NCBI RefSeq assembly: GCF_021800405.1
Contig: NZ_CP084550.1
Location: forward strand, 3,224,001 to 3,288,000
Length of the DNA: 64,000 bases
Source: Arthrobacter sp. FW306-07-I
Lineage (GTDB): Bacteria > Actinomycetota > Actinomycetes > Actinomycetales > Micrococcaceae
Direction of reading: 5' to 3'
Shown one piece after another: positions 54,098 to 63,241 of this stretch. The position numbers and the translations under genes were made by a program. The notes beneath the pieces are model-generated. The model did not search any database and had not been told where the DNA came from. It saw only the letters and a list, made by a program, of their open reading frames with translations. How positions within the stretch are numbered: position 1 is the stretch's first letter; every line of letters starts with the position of its first letter.

Positions 54098-55057
54098 ATG
54101 CAGACTCCCCGTACCCTCCTGGGCACCTCCAAGCTGACCGCTGCCACTATGATCGCCATCAGCGCCCTGGCCCTCTCAGCATGCACGAACGCCTCGGAAA
54201 CGGGTCCCTCCAGCGCGGCCACCTCTTCAGGCAACGCCAGCGCCAGCGCCAGCTTTGATCCCACCACGGTCAAGAAGGACGATGCCCTCGCCGCCATGGT
54301 CCCGGACTCCATCAAGTCCAAGGGCACCATCACGGTCGGCTCCGACACCAGCTACGCCCCCGCCGAATTCCTGGGTCCGGACGGTCAGACTCCGGTTGGC
54401 TACGACGTGGACATCGCCAAGGCCATCGGTGCCACCCTGGGCCTCAAGGTCCAGGTGCAGACCGCGGAGTTCACCGGCATCCTCCCGGCCCTCGGCCCCA
54501 AGTACGACCTGGGCATCTCTTCCTTCACCATCAACCCGGAGCGACTGGGCGCAGTGAACATGGTCAGCTACTTCAACGCCGGCACCGCATGGGCCGTGAA
54601 GAAGGGCAACCCGAACAAGTTCTCCCTCGATGATGTCTGCGGCAAGTCCATCGGCGTCCAGACCGGCACCGTCCAGGAAGACCCGGATCTGGCCGACCGC
54701 AACAAGAAGTGCGTGGCCGACGGCAAGAAGCCCATCGACATCGTCACCCTGAAGAACCAGACGGATGTCACCACCCGCCTGGTCAACGGCAGCATCGACG
54801 CCATGGCCGCGGACTCCCCCATCATCGGCTACGCCCTGACCCAGACCAACGGCCAGCTGGAGAAGCTGGGCGACGTCTACGATTCCGCTCCGCAGGGCAT
54901 CGCGGTGGCCAAGTCCGACACCGCCTGGGCCGAGGTCATCCAGAAGACCGTCACCAAGCTGATGGAAGACGGCTCCTACAAGAAGATCCTCGAAGGCTGG
55001 GGCAACGCCGAGGGCGCCATCACCAAGTCCGAGGTCAACCCGGCGGTTAAGTCTTGA
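54098..55057 (+). CDS. Polar amino-acid-type ABC transporter substrate-binding lipoprotein
   Basis: 319 residues. A signal peptide ends in the lipobox SALALSAC (Cys about 28), followed by a Ser/Thr/Ala linker. KGTITVGSDTSYAPAEFL and GYDVDIAKAIGATLGLK are family-3 solute-binding signatures (glutamate, glutamine or a similar amino acid). First gene of a three-gene operon. AAAAGGTAAG precedes the ATG, and an A/T-rich stretch at about 54044-54056 (GTTACACTATAAG) could hold the promoter. Confidence 0.92.
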   Translation: MQTPRTLLGTSKLTAATMIAISALALSACTNASETGPSSAATSSGNASASASFDPTTVKKDDALAAMVPDSIKSKGTITVGSDTSYAPAEFLGPDGQTPVGYDVDIAKAIGATLGLKVQVQTAEFTGILPALGPKYDLGISSFTINPERLGAVNMVSYFNAGTAWAVKKGNPNKFSLDDVCGKSIGVQTGTVQEDPDLADRNKKCVADGKKPIDIVTLKNQTDVTTRLVNGSIDAMAADSPIIGYALTQTNGQLEKLGDVYDSAPQGIAVAKSDTAWAEVIQKTVTKLMEDGSYKKILEGWGNAEGAITKSEVNPAVKS

Positions 55058-56052
55058 GTTTTCGCGTTACCGACGACAAGTCAGGCGTGCACATGGAACA
55101 CCATCAACACCGGGATGAACCGGTACTGAACAAGTCAGTACCGGTTCGCCATCCCGGCCGATGGATCAGCGCGGTCATCATCCTCGCTTTCGTTGCGGTA
55201 TTCCTGCAGAGCCTGTTCACCAACCCCAACTTCCGTTGGGACATTGTGGGCACCTACATCCTTGACGTGAAGGTTGTCCAAGGCGTTGGCTGGACCCTCT
55301 TGCTGACGGTTGCCTCCATGGTGCTCGCGATCGTCCTGGCCATTCTGCTGGCGTTCATGCGGCAGTCCGACAACCCGATCTTCAGGTGGTCCAGCTGGGT
55401 CTGGGTGTGGTTCTTCCGCGGCACACCCGTGTACACCCAACTGGTCTTTTGGGGCCTGATCGCAGTTCTTTATCCAAAGATCAGCGCAGGTGTCCCGTTC
55501 GGACCCGAGCTCTTCAGCCTTGATACGGCGAGTGTGGTCAACGCGACCGTCGCTGCAATCCTCGGCCTAGGCCTCAACGAGTCCGCTTACCTGGCGGAAA
55601 TCTTCCGCGCCGGCCTTAAGTCCGTGGACAAGGGCCAGCAGGAAGCCGCCGAGGCGCTGGGCATGTCCAAGGGCAAGATCATGTGGCGGATCATCCTGCC
55701 GCAGGCCATGCGGATCATCGTTCCTCCCACGGGCAACGAAACCATCGGCATGCTGAAGACCACGTCGCTGGTACTCGCGGTTCCATTCACGCTGGACCTG
55801 ACGTTCGCCACCAATGCCCTGGCGAACCGAACCTATCTGCCGGTTCCGCTGCTGATCGTTGCCGCCATCTGGTACTTGGTGATTACCAGCATCCTGATGG
55901 TGGGCCAGCACTTCATCGAGGCGTACTACGGCAAGGGTGTGGACAACCTGGCCCCGGCAGCGGTCAATCCGGCCGCAGCCAAAGCAGCCGGCGCCGGCGC
56001 TGATGCGCACCACTCAATGAAGACGGACTTCCCCGAGGAGAGTGCACGATGA
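55054..56052 (+). CDS. Polar amino-acid-type ABC transporter permease
   Basis: 332 residues if the TTG at 55054 is used, which overlaps the binding-protein stop (TTGA); an ATG at 55093 is the alternative. Five or six membrane segments. The HisM-type loop [32 protein letters not shown] is intact. The C-terminal tail is Ala-rich and polar. It forms the channel with the ATPase next door. Confidence 0.9.
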   Translation: MSFRVTDDKSGVHMEHHQHRDEPVLNKSVPVRHPGRWISAVIILAFVAVFLQSLFTNPNFRWDIVGTYILDVKVVQGVGWTLLLTVASMVLAIVLAILLAFMRQSDNPIFRWSSWVWVWFFRGTPVYTQLVFWGLIAVLYPKISAGVPFGPELFSLDTASVVNATVAAILGLGLNESAYLAEIFRAGLKSVDKGQQEAAEALGMSKGKIMWRIILPQAMRIIVPPTGNETIGMLKTTSLVLAVPFTLDLTFATNALANRTYLPVPLLIVAAIWYLVITSILMVGQHFIEAYYGKGVDNLAPAAVNPAAAKAAGAGADAHHSMKTDFPEESAR

Positions 56053-56825
56053 CGATCACAGCAGAAAAGCCGCTGGTCAAGATCGAAGGCCTGCACAAGT
56101 ACTACGGGCACCACCACGTGCTCCGGGGCATCGACATGACCGTCAACCAGGGCGAAGTGTCAGTGGTGATCGGTCCCTCTGGTTCGGGCAAGTCCACCAT
56201 GCTGCGCTGCGTGAACCTCCTGGAGAGCATCAGTGCCGGGCGGATCTCCGTTGGTGGCCAGCTGATCGGCTACCGCGAGGTCAACGGCAAGCTCCACGAC
56301 CTGAAAACCAAGGAAATCGCCGCCCAGCGCCGCGAAATCGGCATGGTGTTCCAGCGGTTCAACCTGTTCCCGCACAAGACCGCGCTCCATAACGTCATGG
56401 AAGCGCCGGTCCACGTGAAGGGCCAGTCGAAGGCTGAAGCGCAGAAGCGTGCCCTTGAGCTGCTGGACCGGGTGGGGCTAGGCGACCGCGCCGGCCACTA
56501 CCCCTCCCAGCTCTCCGGCGGCCAGCAGCAGCGCGTCGCCATCGCCCGGGCCCTGGCCATGGAGCCGGAGCTCATGCTTTTCGACGAGCCCACCTCGGCG
56601 CTAGACCCGGAGCTGGTGGGCGACGTCCTGAACGTGATGAAGGACCTGGCCAAGTCGGGCATGACCATGATCGTGGTCACCCACGAGATCGGCTTCGCCC
56701 GCGAGGTGGGTGACACGCTGACGTTCATGGACGGAGGCGTGGTGGTGGAATCGGGCGATCCCCGCGAAATCATCGCCAACCCGCAGCATGCCCGCACCAA
56801 GGAGTTCCTCAGCCGCGTGCTCTGA
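56049..56825 (+). CDS. Polar amino-acid-type ABC transporter ATPase
   Basis: 258 residues. Walker [10 protein letters not shown], signature [15 protein letters not shown], Walker [13 protein letters not shown] and switch [10 protein letters not shown] are intact; a GlnQ-like nucleotide-binding protein. The ATG overlaps the permease stop (ATGA), so the operon is tightly coupled. A slightly longer insert around 75-95 ([15 protein letters not shown]) is common in this subgroup. Confidence 0.95.
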   Translation: MTITAEKPLVKIEGLHKYYGHHHVLRGIDMTVNQGEVSVVIGPSGSGKSTMLRCVNLLESISAGRISVGGQLIGYREVNGKLHDLKTKEIAAQRREIGMVFQRFNLFPHKTALHNVMEAPVHVKGQSKAEAQKRALELLDRVGLGDRAGHYPSQLSGGQQQRVAIARALAMEPELMLFDEPTSALDPELVGDVLNVMKDLAKSGMTMIVVTHEIGFAREVGDTLTFMDGGVVVESGDPREIIANPQHARTKEFLSRVL

Positions 56826-56838
56826 GTTTCACGCCTCC

Positions 56839-56896
56839 GACGCGCAAATGCCCTGTCGCTACCCGAATTTCGGGAGCGGCAGGGCATTTGCGCGTC
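56839..56896. repeat. Intergenic palindrome, family PAL1, between convergent genes
   Basis: GACGCGCAAATGCCCTG and its complement form a 17-bp perfect stem, extended to about 26 pairs with a bulge and two mismatches. CGACGCGCA and TGCGCGTC link it to the PAL1 copies at 6130 and 28671, though the inner arms differ. GCGTCGAAA follows 15 bases on, as in the 6130 copy. Confidence 0.72.
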
Positions 56897-56921
56897 ATGG
56901 GCGGATTTCCGCGTCGAAACC

Positions 56922-58739
56922 CTACTGCCCGGAGAGCACTCCCTCGACGGCCGCGGCCACGGCTTCCTTGATTCGGGCGTGGAGCTGCCGGAGCGACCGC
57001 CGGTCCGCCCGGACCTCCACAATGCTGCGCCCCTGCACAGGCCGGTCGAGCGCTTCGGCAAGTCCCGCCGTCGTACTTACCATTGAATGTCCGACGCCGT
57101 ACGCTGCGGCGAGTGCCGCGATGTCCACGGAGTGCGGGGTGCCGAAGAGGCGTTCGACGGCGTCACCGTAGCGGCCGCCTTCCTCCACTCCCCCGTGTTC
57201 GAGCAGGCCGAAGATGGCGCCGCCGGAGTCGTTCAGGACCACGATCCGCAGGTCCGGCTGTTCCTCCCCCGCGCCAAGGAGGAGGCCGCCGGCGTCATGC
57301 AGGAAGGTCACGTCCCCCAGCAGGACTGTGGTTTCCTGCCGGCCCCCGATCGCGATGCCAGTGGCCGTTGAGATGGTTCCGTCGATGCCCGCCAGGCCCC
57401 GGTTCGCATACACGGTGGCGGCGGGGTCCGGGGCAGGCAGCCCGGCAAGGTCCACGTCGCGGATGCCGTTGGATGAACCGAGCAGCAGCTCCCCCCGGGC
57501 ATTTTTCCACACCAGCGCGGCGACGGAAGGACCGGTAGCAGCGGCCTCGGCGGAGAGCACCTGGTCCAGCGCGTGCTGCGCGGCCGAGCCGGCCAGCAGC
57601 CACGTGTCCAGCCAGGCGGACGCCCCGCGGCCGGCGAAATCGGCAAGGTCTGCGAGGTTCTCCAAGGGCAGCTCGGTGCGGCGCCCTGGCTCATACCAGG
57701 CGACCGGAACCGGCTGGTACAGGGCTGACTCGACGTCGGGGCGGGCCAGGAGCGCAGCCACCGGGCGGGAAAGAGTGGGCCTGCCGAACAACACCACGCG
57801 CTCAATCGGCTGTGCCGAACCCGGCCCGAAGTGCTCCAGCAGCAGCCGGTAGGGGCCCACCGCATTGGGTCCGAACCGGGAGTTTGAAGACGGCTCGGCC
57901 AGCAGCGGCAGGTTGTGGGCGCGGGCGAACGCTTCAGCCACCGGGCCGGCGTCATGGCCCGCCAGCACCACCGTGCGACGCTCAGGCATGGATTCCGGTG
58001 CCGGCGGAAGGTTCATGACCAGCGGCTCGGTGCCCACCCGGTAGCGCTGCCGCTCCACAGCCTGAGGCAGCCCCTCGCCAGCAGCAGGAACCAGAGGGTC
58101 GCGGAAGGCGAGGTTGAGCTGGACCGGTCCCGGGGGCAGGTCCGGGAAGGCGCCGGTAGCCGCGGACAGCCCGGTTTCTATGGCCCGCTGCGGGCTGCTT
58201 CCTGCGGGGACGTCGGCGGCGAACCGGACCTGCTCCCCGAACAGGTCCGGCTGCACGGTGGTCTGGTTGGCGCCGGTCCCGCGCAACTCTTCGGGACGGT
58301 CGGCGGACAGGACGATCAGCGGGACGGCGGCATGGTTGGCCTCCATCACGGCCGGCATCAGGTTTCCGACGGCGGTTCCGGACGTGGTGAGGACGGCGGC
58401 GGGCGAGCCGGTGGACAGGGCCAAGCCCAGCGCCGTGAATCCGGCGGACCGCTCGTCGATCCGGACCAGCAGCTCCACCCGGCCGGCCGCCGATGCCTCG
58501 GCCAGGGCGTACGCCATGGGTGCCGACCGCGAACCCGGCGACACCACCGCGTGCCGCACCCCGCCGTCGAGCAAAACCTCGACGGCGATCCGCGCCGCAG
58601 ACAGCGCGCTCAACTCCTGTGTGTCCAGCTCAGGCGCGTCACTGGAGCGGACGGCACCTGCCGCGTCGGTGGAAGCAGGGAGGTCGGTGCGGGCCTCTGT
58701 GGAGGCGGAGTCGGGCGCGGGTTCGTTGAACGAAGTCAC
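56922..58739 (-). CDS. menD: SEPHCHC synthase (MenD)
   Basis: 605 residues, a thiamine-diphosphate enzyme. The N-terminal [23 protein letters not shown] and the central [17 protein letters not shown] are MenD signatures; [18 protein letters not shown] marks the cofactor-binding C-terminal domain. It joins isochorismate and 2-oxoglutarate. The start is GTG, with CAGACT six bases upstream as a weak leaderless -10 candidate. The first 40 residues are Ala/Asp/Ser-rich and probably disordered. Confidence 0.95.
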   Translation of the reverse strand: MTSFNEPAPDSASTEARTDLPASTDAAGAVRSSDAPELDTQELSALSAARIAVEVLLDGGVRHAVVSPGSRSAPMAYALAEASAAGRVELLVRIDERSAGFTALGLALSTGSPAAVLTTSGTAVGNLMPAVMEANHAAVPLIVLSADRPEELRGTGANQTTVQPDLFGEQVRFAADVPAGSSPQRAIETGLSAATGAFPDLPPGPVQLNLAFRDPLVPAAGEGLPQAVERQRYRVGTEPLVMNLPPAPESMPERRTVVLAGHDAGPVAEAFARAHNLPLLAEPSSNSRFGPNAVGPYRLLLEHFGPGSAQPIERVVLFGRPTLSRPVAALLARPDVESALYQPVPVAWYEPGRRTELPLENLADLADFAGRGASAWLDTWLLAGSAAQHALDQVLSAEAAATGPSVAALVWKNARGELLLGSSNGIRDVDLAGLPAPDPAATVYANRGLAGIDGTISTATGIAIGGRQETTVLLGDVTFLHDAGGLLLGAGEEQPDLRIVVLNDSGGAIFGLLEHGGVEEGGRYGDAVERLFGTPHSVDIAALAAAYGVGHSMVSTTAGLAEALDRPVQGRSIVEVRADRRSLRQLHARIKEAVAAAVEGVLSGQ

Positions 58740-58785
58740 CCAACCAGTCTGCCACCCCCAAACGCCCGCCCACTCCTCGGATGCC

Positions 58786-58834
58786 CTATCACTTATGGTC
58801 CCTAAACCGGGGTTTTGGGGACCATAAGTGATAG
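58786..58834. repeat. Intergenic palindrome PAL5, original 3' element of phoX
   Basis: CTATCACTTATGGTCCC (58786-58802) pairs perfectly, 17 bp, with 58818-58834. Only one copy in the window. Removing the IS would place it 14 bases after the phoX stop codon, so it was probably the 3' element of that gene. Confidence 0.75.
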
Positions 58835-58858
58835 AGCAACGAAAGGGCCTAGCTGTAC

Positions 58859-59833
58859 TCAGTCAGTAGGTTGGTTGCACCTGCTGATCGGTGGGTTGCC
58901 TCCGAGGCTGCCGTGGGGCCGGTGGTTGTTGTAGAAGTCTAGCCAAGGCTGCAGAGCGTCTGTGCGGGCCTGGTTTGAGGTGAAGGGTTGACGGTAGGCC
59001 CAGCCTTCCTGGAGGGTGCGGTTGAAGCGTTCTGCTTTGCCGTTCTGCCAGGGATGGCGGGGTTTGATCAGGATGTGTTTGGCGCCCAGCGCAGTCAGTG
59101 CGTCCTGGAAATCTTTCGAGAGCCGGTAGGCGAAGGCATTATCGGTCATGACCCTTTTGACGGGTGCGCCGTGGGCTGCCATGGCTGCCGCGGCCCGGGT
59201 AAGGAATCCTGCGTAGGTCGCGCCTTTCTCATCGGGCAGGACCTCGGCGTAGGCGAAGCGGGAGTGGTCATCCACGACCACGTGGACGTAGTCAAAACCG
59301 ACCCTTGAGTGGCCTGTTGAATGATTGCGGGCAGACTGATTCGGGTCTGCCCGCCAGCCCCCGCCATCCGGGATTCGGCCCAGTTTCTTGACGTCGATGT
59401 GGATCATGTCCCCGGGAGCGTCGCGTTCGTAGCGGCGGTCGGTCGCCCGGGATGCCCGAATCCGTACCCCGGTCACCGGGTCCAGGTCCCACAGTCTGGG
59501 CATGCCCGCGCGGGCCAGGATCCGGGAGACCGTCCGGGCGCTCGTGCCGCAGCGCAAGGCCAGGTCCGCAGGTCCCTCGCGGTGCTCGACGCGCTGGGTC
59601 AGAACATCCGCAACGACTTCCGCTGAGGTTGCGTTCGGGCACGACCTTGGGCGGGAGCTGCGGTCCTCGAGGCCGGCCCAGCCGTGGGCCCGGTACCTGC
59701 TGATCCAACGGTGCGCGCAGGTCCTGGAGATACCCATCTCCTTGGCAACGTGGGCGACGGGACGGCCGGCAAGGATACGCTCGATGATGATCCGTCTACC
59801 GTTCGGAGTCAGCCGGGCATTACGGTGGGACAT
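58859..59833 (-). CDS. IS481-family DDE transposase
   Basis: 324 residues. N-terminal helix-turn-helix domains (about 8-50 and 60-115; GISRTCAHRWISRYR) precede the RNase-H-like core, with D in MIHIDVKKLG, D in VMTDNAFAY and E in GKAERFNRTL as the DDE triad. The insertion RIPDGGGWRAD after the first D is common in this group. AGAGG lies five bases before the ATG but is buried in the fold-back at 59834-59887. Confidence 0.95.
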   Translation of the reverse strand: MSHRNARLTPNGRRIIIERILAGRPVAHVAKEMGISRTCAHRWISRYRAHGWAGLEDRSSRPRSCPNATSAEVVADVLTQRVEHREGPADLALRCGTSARTVSRILARAGMPRLWDLDPVTGVRIRASRATDRRYERDAPGDMIHIDVKKLGRIPDGGGWRADPNQSARNHSTGHSRVGFDYVHVVVDDHSRFAYAEVLPDEKGATYAGFLTRAAAAMAAHGAPVKRVMTDNAFAYRLSKDFQDALTALGAKHILIKPRHPWQNGKAERFNRTLQEGWAYRQPFTSNQARTDALQPWLDFYNNHRPHGSLGGNPPISRCNQPTD

Positions 59834-59887
59834 GAAGACCTCTTAGTCGTTGGCTGTGTGTGGTAACCACCAACCTAAGAGGTCTTC
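59834..59887 (-). promoter_or_regulatory. Fold-back hiding the transposase ribosome binding site
   Basis: GAAGACCTCTTAG (59834-59846) and its exact complement (59875-59887) form a 13-bp stem. In the minus-strand RNA the 3' arm contains AGAGG and ends right at the ATG. Read-through RNA from phoX would include both arms and hide the start, while a promoter inside the loop would not. Confidence 0.7.
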
Positions 59888-59926
59888 ACCTATTCACGAT
59901 GTAACCAACGTCCTGACTCAGTACAC

Positions 59927-61993
59927 CTAGCCGCGGAAAACCTGGACCACCGCGGGACGGGGCGCGCGCACCTGGCCGGGGGCCGGCGTCGTACCTGCCG
60001 GGACGTAGTCCGGGAAGAAGGAGTTGGGCGCCTCGAAGGTGCCGTCCTCACCCGGGTGCTGCACGGAGACGAAGACCATCCGCTCGTCGTCGTGGATGAC
60101 CGGGCCGCAGGTCTCGGCGTCGCGGGGGACGGAGAGGAACTGCTCCACCTTGCCGCGCTCTGCGCCGTCGAGGGTGACCTTGAACAGGCCGTCGTTGTAG
60201 CCGATGCCGGAGGGCGCGCCGTCGGTGGAGATCCAGAGGTTGCCCACGGAGTCGAAGGCCACGTTGTCCGGGCAGGAGATGGGCGAGACCTTGTCCACCG
60301 GGTAGCCGGAGAAGTAGGTGACGTCACCCTGCGCGGGATCGCCGCAGACCATCAGGAGGGTCCAGTTGAACCTGGTGGACCTCTGGTCGCCGGTTTCGGT
60401 GATTTCGACGATATGGCCGTCGCGGTTCTGGGTGCGCGGGTTGACCTCCGTGGCGCCTTCCTTGGTGCCGGTGCCGCGGTCCGAGTTGTTGGTGCAGACC
60501 ACGTAGACCTTGCCGGTGTGCAGGCTGGGCTGGACGTCCTCGCAGCGGTCCATCTTGGTGGGGCCAACCTTGTCCGCGGCCAGGCGGGTATACACCAGGA
60601 CCTCCTCGACGGACATGCCCGGGACGGCGGACTTGCCGCCCACCACCAGGGGCAGCCATTCGCCGGTGCCGTCGAACGCGCCGTCGGAGGGCAGTGCACC
60701 GGTGCCGGTGATCTCCGCGGCGGCTGAGTTGCCGGTGAACTTGGCAACGTACAGGTCGCCTTCGGTCAGCAGGTTCATGTTGTGCCGGCGGTCCCCCTCA
60801 CGGTACTTATCCGCCGAGACGAACTTGTAGAGGTAGTCGAACTTCTCGTCGTCACCCATGTAGGCCACCACGTGGCCGGACTCGGCCACGATCACGTTGG
60901 CGCCCTCGTGCTTGAACCGGCCCATGGCGGAGCGCTTCTTGGGGGTGGAGGTGGGGTCGAAGGGGTCGACTTCCACGATCCAGCCGAAGCGGTTGGACTC
61001 GTTCTCGTAGCCGGGGTTGCGGGTGTCGAAGCGGGGGTCGTCCAGTTCCCACTGGCGCGCGGTCGGCTTGGCGGTGAGGCCGTAGCGCTTGTCGCCGGCG
61101 GAGGTGCCGCCCGCCACGAAGTAGCCGTTGAAGTTTTCCTCGCCGGAAAGGATGGTGCCCCAGGGGGTGGTGCCGCCGGAGCAGTTGCCGAACGTGCCCT
61201 TGATGGCGCGGCCGGAGGGATCTGCCACGGTCTTGACCAGTGCCGAGCCGGCAACGGGGCCGGTCAGTTCGTAGGTGGTGTCGGAGAGGTAGCGGCGGTT
61301 CAGCGGTGCACCCTTGACGTAGCTCCAAGGCTTGGTGGTGTTCTTGCGCTCCAGCTCCACTACGGCCAGGCCATGGGCGGCGCGGCCAATGGCGCGGGTT
61401 TCCTTGGGGTCGTAGCCCGCGGGGACCATGATGCTTTCGTTGGTGTATTCGTGGTTGGTGAACAGCACCGCGCGGCGGCCCTTGCTGCCCGGGATTTCCA
61501 CGATGTCCGTGTAGTCGTTGTTGTAACCGAACTGGCGGGCCTGCGCCGCCGCGGTCTGGTTGTTCAGGTCGAACGCCGGGGAATCGTTGAACAGCGGGTC
61601 ACCCCAGCGGATGATGGGCTGCCATGTGAAACCTTCGGGCACGGTGAACGCGTCGACTGCCTTGTCCACGGGCTTGATGGCGGTGAACTGCAGCTTGGAC
61701 TTGCCAAAGCCTTCCTTGGCGGCCTGGGACAGGCCGGCAGCGGAGGCAGGCTCAGCGGAGCCCACCACGGAGTTAAGGACGACGGCGAGTGCTCCGGCGG
61801 CGCCCATGCCCAGGGCGGCGCGGCGGGACAGGGTGGCGGAAGCGATATCGCGGAAGTAGCTGTTGGAGCTGGTGTTGCAGACGTCCCCGGCGCAGGCGTT
61901 GTCGCACTTGAGTGCGCATGTGACCGGGCTGCGCTTGCCCTTGGTGTGGCCGAGCATGGGCAACAGGGTGAACTTGCGGGCAATTTCAGACAT
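59927..61993 (-). CDS. PhoX-type (DUF839) Tat-exported phosphatase
   Basis: 688 residues. A long N-region ends in SRRAALGMGAAGALAVVLNS, a twin-arginine signal at about residues 57-80. The DUF839 body shows NHEYTNESIMVPAGYD, TPWGTILSGEENFNGYF and CVDNVAFDS-like GHP/CPDNVAF segments. PhoX enzymes are calcium- and iron-dependent alkaline phosphatases that release phosphate from esters outside the cell. The stop codon TAG lies in the IS target duplication, so the protein end is intact. GGAAGG precedes the ATG. Confidence 0.88.
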   Translation of the reverse strand: MSEIARKFTLLPMLGHTKGKRSPVTCALKCDNACAGDVCNTSSNSYFRDIASATLSRRAALGMGAAGALAVVLNSVVGSAEPASAAGLSQAAKEGFGKSKLQFTAIKPVDKAVDAFTVPEGFTWQPIIRWGDPLFNDSPAFDLNNQTAAAQARQFGYNNDYTDIVEIPGSKGRRAVLFTNHEYTNESIMVPAGYDPKETRAIGRAAHGLAVVELERKNTTKPWSYVKGAPLNRRYLSDTTYELTGPVAGSALVKTVADPSGRAIKGTFGNCSGGTTPWGTILSGEENFNGYFVAGGTSAGDKRYGLTAKPTARQWELDDPRFDTRNPGYENESNRFGWIVEVDPFDPTSTPKKRSAMGRFKHEGANVIVAESGHVVAYMGDDEKFDYLYKFVSADKYREGDRRHNMNLLTEGDLYVAKFTGNSAAAEITGTGALPSDGAFDGTGEWLPLVVGGKSAVPGMSVEEVLVYTRLAADKVGPTKMDRCEDVQPSLHTGKVYVVCTNNSDRGTGTKEGATEVNPRTQNRDGHIVEITETGDQRSTRFNWTLLMVCGDPAQGDVTYFSGYPVDKVSPISCPDNVAFDSVGNLWISTDGAPSGIGYNDGLFKVTLDGAERGKVEQFLSVPRDAETCGPVIHDDERMVFVSVQHPGEDGTFEAPNSFFPDYVPAGTTPAPGQVRAPRPAVVQVFRG

Positions 61994-62121
61994 GGGGAAC
62001 CTTCCAAGGAATCTCTCTGGGGTGCCCGATCACCCTTCCAGCCGGTTCCTACCGGAAGCCATCAATTGGATGAACTCATGGTGAACCGCCCGTGACCTGC
62101 AGGAACGTTGCCAATCCCGCC

Positions 62122-62181
62122 ATCGATTGCTGAGTAACTGCCGTTTAGGCCGCTCTAAACGGCAGTTACGGAGCAATCGAT
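62122..62181. repeat. Palindrome overlapping the menC stop codon (PAL2-like)
   Basis: 26-base arms 62122-62147 and 62156-62181 match at 24 positions. The right arm contains the last four codons and the TAA of menC (coding Ser-Ile-Ala-Pro). GTAACTGCCGTTTA resembles, but does not equal, the inner arm of PAL2; family membership is tentative. Confidence 0.75.
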
Positions 62182-63206
62182 GGGGCGAGGAGGGCGTGGA
62201 CCCGGCGGAGCCGATCCAGCCACCAGTCCCGGCGTTCCGCGGAAGCCGCAAACCGCTCAAGCAGCTCCGCGTCGGCGGCCACGTCGCGGAGGCGGATGGC
62301 GCCGTCGTCGGCCACCAAGGGATCCAGGGTGACGTCCGATTCGAACAGGGACACCGTCCCCAGGCCGCAGGCGTAGGGCAGCTCCGGCAGGGCGGCGGCG
62401 AGCGCCAGCCCCGCGCGGATGCCCACGGAGGTGTCCAGAGCGGAGCTGACGACGGCGGGAAGCCCGGCCTGTGCCACGATGTCCAGGGCGCGGCGTACTC
62501 CCCCGAGCGGTGCCACCTTGACCACGATCAGGTCCGCGGCGCCGGCGCGGGCCACGCGGAGGGGGTCGGTTTCCTTCCGCACGCTTTCATCTGCCGCGAT
62601 GAGCACAGGAGTCCCCGCGTCCCCCAGCCGCGACCGGACCTCGGCCAGGCCCTCGATGGACGGCACCGGCTGCTCGGCGTATTCCAGCCCCACGGGCGCC
62701 AGCCGGGTCAGCGCCTCCACGGCGCCGGGCACATCCCACCCTCCGTTGGCGTCCACTCGGACGGCGGCATCCGGCAAGGCGGCGCGGACGGCGTGAAGCC
62801 GGGCGACGTCGTCGTCCAATGTCTGCCCCTGCTCCGCCACCTTGACCTTGACTGCGTCCACCCGGCCGAACCGGGCCAGGACGTCCGGCACCCGGTCCGC
62901 GGAAACGGCGGGCACGGTGGCGTTGACGGGAATGCTATGCCGCAGCGCAGGGGGGAAGCCCTCCCACCCGGCCTCGATCGCGGCGGCCAGCCAGCGGGAC
63001 GCCTCGGCGTCGCCGTACTCAGGGAAGGCGCAGAACTCGCCCCAGCCCACGGGACCCCGGAGCAGGAGCGATTCGCGCTGCATAATGCCACGGAACTTCA
63101 CCCGCATGGGCAGGCTCACCACATGGGCACCCGCCAGCAGTTCTTCCAGCGGAGGAACTTTTTCGGGGAGGGCGGCGGGGGCTGGCGGGAGACCGGGGAG
63201 GGGCAT
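62166..63206 (-). CDS. menC: o-Succinylbenzoate synthase
   Basis: 346 residues of the enolase superfamily. VKVKVAEQG holds the catalytic Lys, VRVDANGGWD the first metal Asp, YAEQPV the Glu and LIAADESV the second Asp; LIVVKVAPLGG carries the other catalytic Lys. It dehydrates SHCHC to o-succinylbenzoate in menaquinone synthesis. TACAGT seven bases before the ATG and no ribosome site suggest a leaderless mRNA. Confidence 0.93.
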   Translation of the reverse strand: MPLPGLPPAPAALPEKVPPLEELLAGAHVVSLPMRVKFRGIMQRESLLLRGPVGWGEFCAFPEYGDAEASRWLAAAIEAGWEGFPPALRHSIPVNATVPAVSADRVPDVLARFGRVDAVKVKVAEQGQTLDDDVARLHAVRAALPDAAVRVDANGGWDVPGAVEALTRLAPVGLEYAEQPVPSIEGLAEVRSRLGDAGTPVLIAADESVRKETDPLRVARAGAADLIVVKVAPLGGVRRALDIVAQAGLPAVVSSALDTSVGIRAGLALAAALPELPYACGLGTVSLFESDVTLDPLVADDGAIRLRDVAADAELLERFAASAERRDWWLDRLRRVHALLAPSIAP

Positions 63207-63241
63207 GCGGTTTACTGTACGCGGGCAGGGGCAACTCCCCG

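Larger units (their letters stand above)
58854..59925 (-). mobile_element. Intact IS481-family insertion sequence, 1072 bp
   Basis: Terminal inverted repeats of 27 bases (58854-58880 and 59899-59925) match at 22 positions and begin TGTACT. Both ends are flanked by the six-base target duplication CCTAGC (58848-58853 and 59926-59931). One transposase gene fills the element, and its stop codon lies inside the left repeat. The target was the phoX stop codon; the duplication restores it. Intact ends, duplication and frame suggest a recent and possibly active insertion. Confidence 0.93.
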
